The notes under the pieces were generated by a model. That model ran no database searches. It was not told where the DNA came from and was given only the letters and a program-made list of their open reading frames with translations. Made by a program: the position numbers and the translations under genes. Of a stretch of DNA of 64,000 bases, positions 60,365 through 64,000 are shown in pieces. Location: positions 248,001 to 312,000 of the forward strand of contig CAYTPW010000001.1 in assembly GCA_964439935.1 (NCBI GenBank), read 5' to 3'. Source of the DNA: JABMQW01 sp964439935. GTDB lineage: Bacteria > Fidelibacterota > Marinisomatia > Marinisomatales > TCS56. Positions within the stretch are counted from its first letter, which is position 1. Each line of letters opens with the position of its first letter.

Positions 60365-62035
60365 ATGCGTCAAACAATAATCAACCTTATTAGTTTAATT
60401 ATCGTTGTTTCTTTTGCACTTGGACAAACCTTAAGTATCCAGGGTGTCATCCGCGATGATACCGGCGCTTCTGTTGACAATGGAGCTTACAGTATTGAAT
60501 TCCGTTTATACACATCAGCAACTGCTACCAGTTCAGTCTGGAACGAAACCCAGTCGCTGGATGTGGTCAATGGTGTTTATTCGGCTGCGCTGGGTTCGGT
60601 TACCAGTATGGCAGGACTGGACTTCAATGTTGAATACTGGCTCGGTATTTCGATTGAAACGGCCGAAGAACTAACTCCCCGAACGAAGTTGACATTATCA
60701 CCCTATGCTGTTATTGCCAGTGTGAGTGGTACCAATGTTTTTCCGGAAAACGGTAATGTCGGTATCGGTGTTACCGGTCCTACATCGAAACTCCAGGTAG
60801 CCGGTGACATATACCTGGGGTGGAATGATTTCATCGGAGTTGCCGGTGGTGGTCCAAACTGGCAGAACAAAGTACTTGGATGGACCTGGTCCACCGGAAT
60901 CGGTGATCATCTGGATTTTTATGTTCCTGGGGAAAATAATGCAACCAGCGCGCTTATGAAACTGGATGAGAATGGAAGATTAGCTCTTACCAACAGTCTG
61001 ATTACCATACCTGTAGGTACGCTGTTATCCAATTTCCGTACTATGACCGATGGATTTCGGATGCGGTATGAAAATAATTTATTCGGTGCAAATCTAGATG
61101 GATTGGTGATTGAGAAGACCGACGGTAATGCGGCTTATCCAGATGGGGGTATAATTTTCGCCAATACTGGAAATGACAATGTAGTTGATGTATCAATGGC
61201 CATTCGCGGTGATGGCAAAATCGGTATTGCTACGGATAATCCAACCCACGTGCTTGATATCCGAGGGCCTATCCGCAATGATTACCCTGGATCGAATTAT
61301 GATGTTTGGATTCAGGGTGGTTCAACCACTTCAGGTGAATCCAGGAATCTGGCAATCCTGGGTCATAAAAGCCAGGACCGGCTATACATAAACTGGGCTG
61401 GTGAATATCAAAATGGTACTATAATTGGTGGCGGAAACTTGGGAGTAGGTACTTCTTCACCGGTTGAAAAACTACACGTAGTTGGCGACGCTTACATCAC
61501 CAATAAACTATTTGTCGGTGAACATCTATACCAGCGTGTCGATGGTACCAGCCAGGGCTGGCACAAGATCGATGATGATTCCGGTAATGATGACGCCCAA
61601 TGGTATGAAACCAGTTATACACCTTCGGATCGGCGTTTAAAATCAGCTATTGAAACCATCCCTAATGCCATGGAGAAAATTGCCCAACTGCGTGGTGTCT
61701 ATTATCAATGGAGTGAAGAAGGCTTCGGTCGTTTTACCCAGCATATTGATGAGGATTATATCGCCGGTCCGGAAGCAACTGAGCAGGAAAGCGAACAGGT
61801 GAAGGATTTCTACAGAGACAAAGTGCGTCAGCGAATGGGAGGCCAGCAGGTTGGTGTAATCGCTCAAGAGCTTCAGGATGTAATGCCGGAGCTTGTTCAA
61901 GAGCAGGAAGATGGCTACCTGGAAGTGTCTTATGGCAACCTGGTGGCTTTGCTGATTGAAGGTATGAAAGAACAGCAAACCACGATTGACGAACTGCAGA
62001 ACCGGCTTGACGCACTAGAACAGAGTAAGAATTAA
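60365..62035 (+). CDS. Secreted surface protein with C-terminal S74 intramolecular chaperone domain
   Basis: 556 aa. Signal peptide ends FALG, then QTLSIQGVIRDD. Residues about 20-115 form an N-terminal beta domain (GVIRDDTGASVDNGAYSIEF) common in FCB surface proteins. A repetitive beta-helix-like middle (GNVGIGVTGPTSKLQVAGDI, GKIGIATDNPTHVLDIRG, GNLGVGTSSPVEKLHVVGD) follows. The end is a peptidase S74 domain: SDRRLKSAIETI with the Ser and Lys of the self-cleavage dyad, QQVGVIAQELQDVMPELV, and a coiled-coil tail. In phage tail spikes this chaperone drives trimerisation and cuts itself off. Here it probably shapes a trimeric fibre on the cell surface. Strong GGAGG ribosome site. Confidence 0.85.
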   Translation: MRQTIINLISLIIVVSFALGQTLSIQGVIRDDTGASVDNGAYSIEFRLYTSATATSSVWNETQSLDVVNGVYSAALGSVTSMAGLDFNVEYWLGISIETAEELTPRTKLTLSPYAVIASVSGTNVFPENGNVGIGVTGPTSKLQVAGDIYLGWNDFIGVAGGGPNWQNKVLGWTWSTGIGDHLDFYVPGENNATSALMKLDENGRLALTNSLITIPVGTLLSNFRTMTDGFRMRYENNLFGANLDGLVIEKTDGNAAYPDGGIIFANTGNDNVVDVSMAIRGDGKIGIATDNPTHVLDIRGPIRNDYPGSNYDVWIQGGSTTSGESRNLAILGHKSQDRLYINWAGEYQNGTIIGGGNLGVGTSSPVEKLHVVGDAYITNKLFVGEHLYQRVDGTSQGWHKIDDDSGNDDAQWYETSYTPSDRRLKSAIETIPNAMEKIAQLRGVYYQWSEEGFGRFTQHIDEDYIAGPEATEQESEQVKDFYRDKVRQRMGGQQVGVIAQELQDVMPELVQEQEDGYLEVSYGNLVALLIEGMKEQQTTIDELQNRLDALEQSKN

Positions 62036-62091
62036 ATCCTTTTAATCCCGAACTAAAGGACAATAACGCTTGGATTGAAAGGAGAATTTCG

Positions 62092-64000
62092 ATGCTAAAA
62101 TACAACAAATCCGGTTGGCATGGCTACAGCAGCCAAACCGGTTTAAAATTGTTCACTGGGTTGCTGATATTTCTCATTGGCAACTTAATGGCAGGCTATA
62201 CTTCTGATTATATTATTATCAGTGGGGGTACCGGCCAGATGAGCGGATACCTGGCACCGGCGGTGCAGGGTCAGAACCGCATTACAGGGACTGTGACAAC
62301 AGTTGTGGGTGAAGCGTTTGTATCTACCGGACCAATGAGCGGTGGTGGATATAATATGGAAATCGGGTACTGGAGCCAAATGCTGCGAACACCTGGATTG
62401 GCTGACCTGACTGCATCCTACGAGATCTATCCGGATCGAATCGATCTGGCTTGGTCCTATGACCCCAACACCCCTCCGGCGACCGGTGATCACCATATCT
62501 ATCGCAATGATATCTTGATACGGCAGGATTATCCGGCTGAGAATAGTACCTACACCGATGATGCCGTGGAATTGAATGTTGGAACCGAATACAGCTATGA
62601 CATTCTGGGCCGTAATTACTTTGGATGGGCGGAGGAACCCACGGAAGTTGTAGGTAAAACTTCAACCGTTGGCTCTATATCCGGTGTGATATCCACGATG
62701 CTGGGTACGAAAATTCCAGAAGCGAAACTACTGTTAACTCCCAACTGGGGGACTTCGTTGTATCTTAATGGTAGTGACAATTTTGTCACAATTCCCGACG
62801 GTGATGCATTTGAGCTTACCAGCAACACCGCCCTGGTAGATGCAACTGTCGAATTTTGGGTGCGCCCCACCCGAGTTGCCGATGAGACAATAATTTCCAA
62901 GGGAAGCCATTGGGATATTGGTCTGAGGGATAATTCCGGATTTGCTAAGTTGATTTTCAAGGTGAATGGAAGTATTGTAATGACCAGTGACGCGACGATC
63001 GCCGTAGATGGATGGACCCACGTCGCCCTGGTGAAATCAATCGGAACCGGAGGAAACGCGATCTTCCAGCTCTTCCTGAATGGTGCTGGAGCAACAGTGA
63101 ATAGCGGGCAAAACACTTACACCCACCCCCATCTCGGTCAGGGGACAGCATCAGTATTTATTGGAAAATATTCCGGAGGATTGTACTTCCGGGGTAATCT
63201 TGATGATCTGATCTTCTGGAATGAGCCCCGAACTGCCGCTGATATTGCCCGGGATTATAACCGGTATCTTTATTACCAGACACTTGGTGAAGTTAATTAT
63301 CCGGGGATGACCGCCCAATTCAATATGGATGGTGGGTCTGGCTCGATTGCCACCAATAGCGTTGATCAATCTAAAAACGGTACTATAACCAATTTGGCCG
63401 GAGATACTTGGTCGGCTACTATTCCGGACGTTTATGCTACTGCTTATACAGACCTGAACGGCAATTACCAGATCAACAATATCAATTATGGCAATGGTAT
63501 CAATTTTACTCTGACGCCATCAAAACCTTACCATGATTTTGATCCGACCTATCGGCTGGTATATTTGTCTGATGCAACTCCGGTAGCTAATGGTCAGAAT
63601 TTCACTGTCACCAATCTGATGTCAATTACCGGCTATGTATATTACGATTCTGCAAATACCGAGGGTGTACAATGTGGTGAACCGAATGTCCAAATCTGGG
63701 TCAATGGTGAATTCAAAGGTGTTATGACTGATGATGAAGGCTTTTACCGGGTTGAAGTGGAGCCGGGGGCGGACGTCCATATCAAGCCCTATAAAGCATC
63801 ACGGGATAGCATCGACTTTACGCCTTATAGTACACCTTTTACCAACGTCATTACTAACAAGACCGCCTATTTTATCGATCTTAAGACGCGTAATCTACGC
63901 GGTACGGTTACTGGCGGGATTTGCAGTTGTCCATTGGGACCCCGTGGTGTGGCAGAAGTAAAGCTTCAACCTAACTCCGGACAGTTCTCAAAATCCGTCA
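62092..64000 (+). CDS. Large secreted LamG/FN3-domain protein, 3' end missing
   Basis: Open from ATG 62092 (GGAG upstream) to the last base, 636 codons seen. Signal peptide ends NLMA, then GYTSDY. Order: short glycine-rich domain (SGGTGQMSGYLAPAVQGQN), a fibronectin-III-like domain (DLTASYEIYPDRIDLAWSYDP), a carboxypeptidase-regulatory-like strand, a LamG/concanavalin-like domain (SLYLNGSDNFVTIPDGDAFE...TVEFWVRPTRV...LDDLIFWNEPRT), and further carboxypeptidase-regulatory-like units (ITGYVYYDSANTEGVQCGEP). Predicted adhesin or glycan-binding surface protein, about 56 nt after the S74 protein gene and likely in its operon. A T9SS tail may lie beyond the window. Confidence 0.78.
   Translation, partial: MLKYNKSGWHGYSSQTGLKLFTGLLIFLIGNLMAGYTSDYIIISGGTGQMSGYLAPAVQGQNRITGTVTTVVGEAFVSTGPMSGGGYNMEIGYWSQMLRTPGLADLTASYEIYPDRIDLAWSYDPNTPPATGDHHIYRNDILIRQDYPAENSTYTDDAVELNVGTEYSYDILGRNYFGWAEEPTEVVGKTSTVGSISGVISTMLGTKIPEAKLLLTPNWGTSLYLNGSDNFVTIPDGDAFELTSNTALVDATVEFWVRPTRVADETIISKGSHWDIGLRDNSGFAKLIFKVNGSIVMTSDATIAVDGWTHVALVKSIGTGGNAIFQLFLNGAGATVNSGQNTYTHPHLGQGTASVFIGKYSGGLYFRGNLDDLIFWNEPRTAADIARDYNRYLYYQTLGEVNYPGMTAQFNMDGGSGSIATNSVDQSKNGTITNLAGDTWSATIPDVYATAYTDLNGNYQINNINYGNGINFTLTPSKPYHDFDPTYRLVYLSDATPVANGQNFTVTNLMSITGYVYYDSANTEGVQCGEPNVQIWVNGEFKGVMTDDEGFYRVEVEPGADVHIKPYKASRDSIDFTPYSTPFTNVITNKTAYFIDLKTRNLRGTVTGGICSCPLGPRGVAEVKLQPNSGQFSKSV

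Noticed and set aside
60178..60393. 71-codon open frame overlapping the start of the S74 protein
   Set aside because: Runs into the ribosome site and start of the next gene in another frame, no Shine-Dalgarno, no recognisable sequence.
60365..64000. Prophage tail-fibre region
   Set aside because: Only the S74 domain is phage-like; a bacterial signal peptide is present and there are no capsid, terminase, integrase or tail genes in the window.

Overview
The window (about 45% GC by eye) looks like chromosome from a Gram-negative bacterium of the FCB superphylum. The evidence is a SprA-type translocon protein, repeated type IX secretion (T9SS) C-terminal sorting domains of the YPNPFNP type, several PorV/PorQ-like outer-membrane barrels, GldA/F/G-like ABC genes and multihaem cytochromes. 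The mix of C-terminal sorting domains, an S74 surface protein, an RMDN-like TPR protein and a Re-citrate-synthase-like enzyme suggests Marinimicrobia (Neomarinimicrobiota) or a close relative such as Calditrichota, KSB1 or Ignavibacteriota. This placement is inference, because no rRNA gene is present.

Layout. 1-9.7 kb: the 3' part of sprA, an M28 glutaminyl-cyclase-like lipoprotein, a lipoprotein, a T9SS propeller protein and two PorV-like barrels, packed as one operon. 9.7-11.7 kb: divergent polysaccharide deacetylase and a zinc-type L-asparaginase II. 11.7-26.7 kb: a dense secreted-protein locus with three endonuclease/exonuclease/phosphatase (EEP) domains, lamin-tail, PKD and OB-fold domains, a helix-hairpin-helix outer-membrane barrel, two further barrels and a metallophosphatase-EEP fusion. 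This reads as an extracellular nucleic-acid capture and degradation system. 26.7-28.4 kb: a barrel plus the RMDN-like TPR protein, closed by a strong terminator. 28.4-35.1 kb: housekeeping genes (Nudix, murB, C_GCAxxG_C_C protein, queG, alpha/beta hydrolase, thiI, NAD(P)H-hydrate epimerase, ArsR).

35.2-40.6 kb (minus strand): two very large multihaem c-type cytochromes. One is a lipoprotein with 27 candidate haem sites. The other has nine CxxCH motifs, a fibronectin domain and a T9SS sorting domain, with an FNR-consensus palindrome in front of it. 40.9 kb: tRNA-Lys(CTT). 41.1-44.9 kb (minus): GldA-GldF-GldG-DUF4340. 45.1-49.0 kb (plus): transglutaminase-like protein and a second ABC transporter. 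49.2-55.5 kb: TetR-controlled TolC-MFP-RND efflux operon with a clear operator. 55.7-58.4 kb: asnA, a possible 56-aa small protein, tmRNA, a GIY-YIG ORF and a nest of palindromes. 58.4-59.8 kb (minus): Re-citrate synthase/isopropylmalate-synthase-family enzyme. 60.4-64 kb: an S74-chaperone surface protein and the start of a LamG-domain secreted protein.

Common theme. Much of the window concerns the cell surface. Most predicted signal peptidase I substrates have Gln as the first mature residue, and a glutaminyl-cyclase-like gene lies 5 nt behind sprA, so the exported proteome is probably capped with pyroglutamate. T9SS cargo genes are twice coupled directly to PorV-like barrels. The strongest candidates for new biology are the extracellular DNA locus with its degenerate phosphoesterase fused to an intact nuclease, and the T9SS-addressed nonahaem cytochrome.
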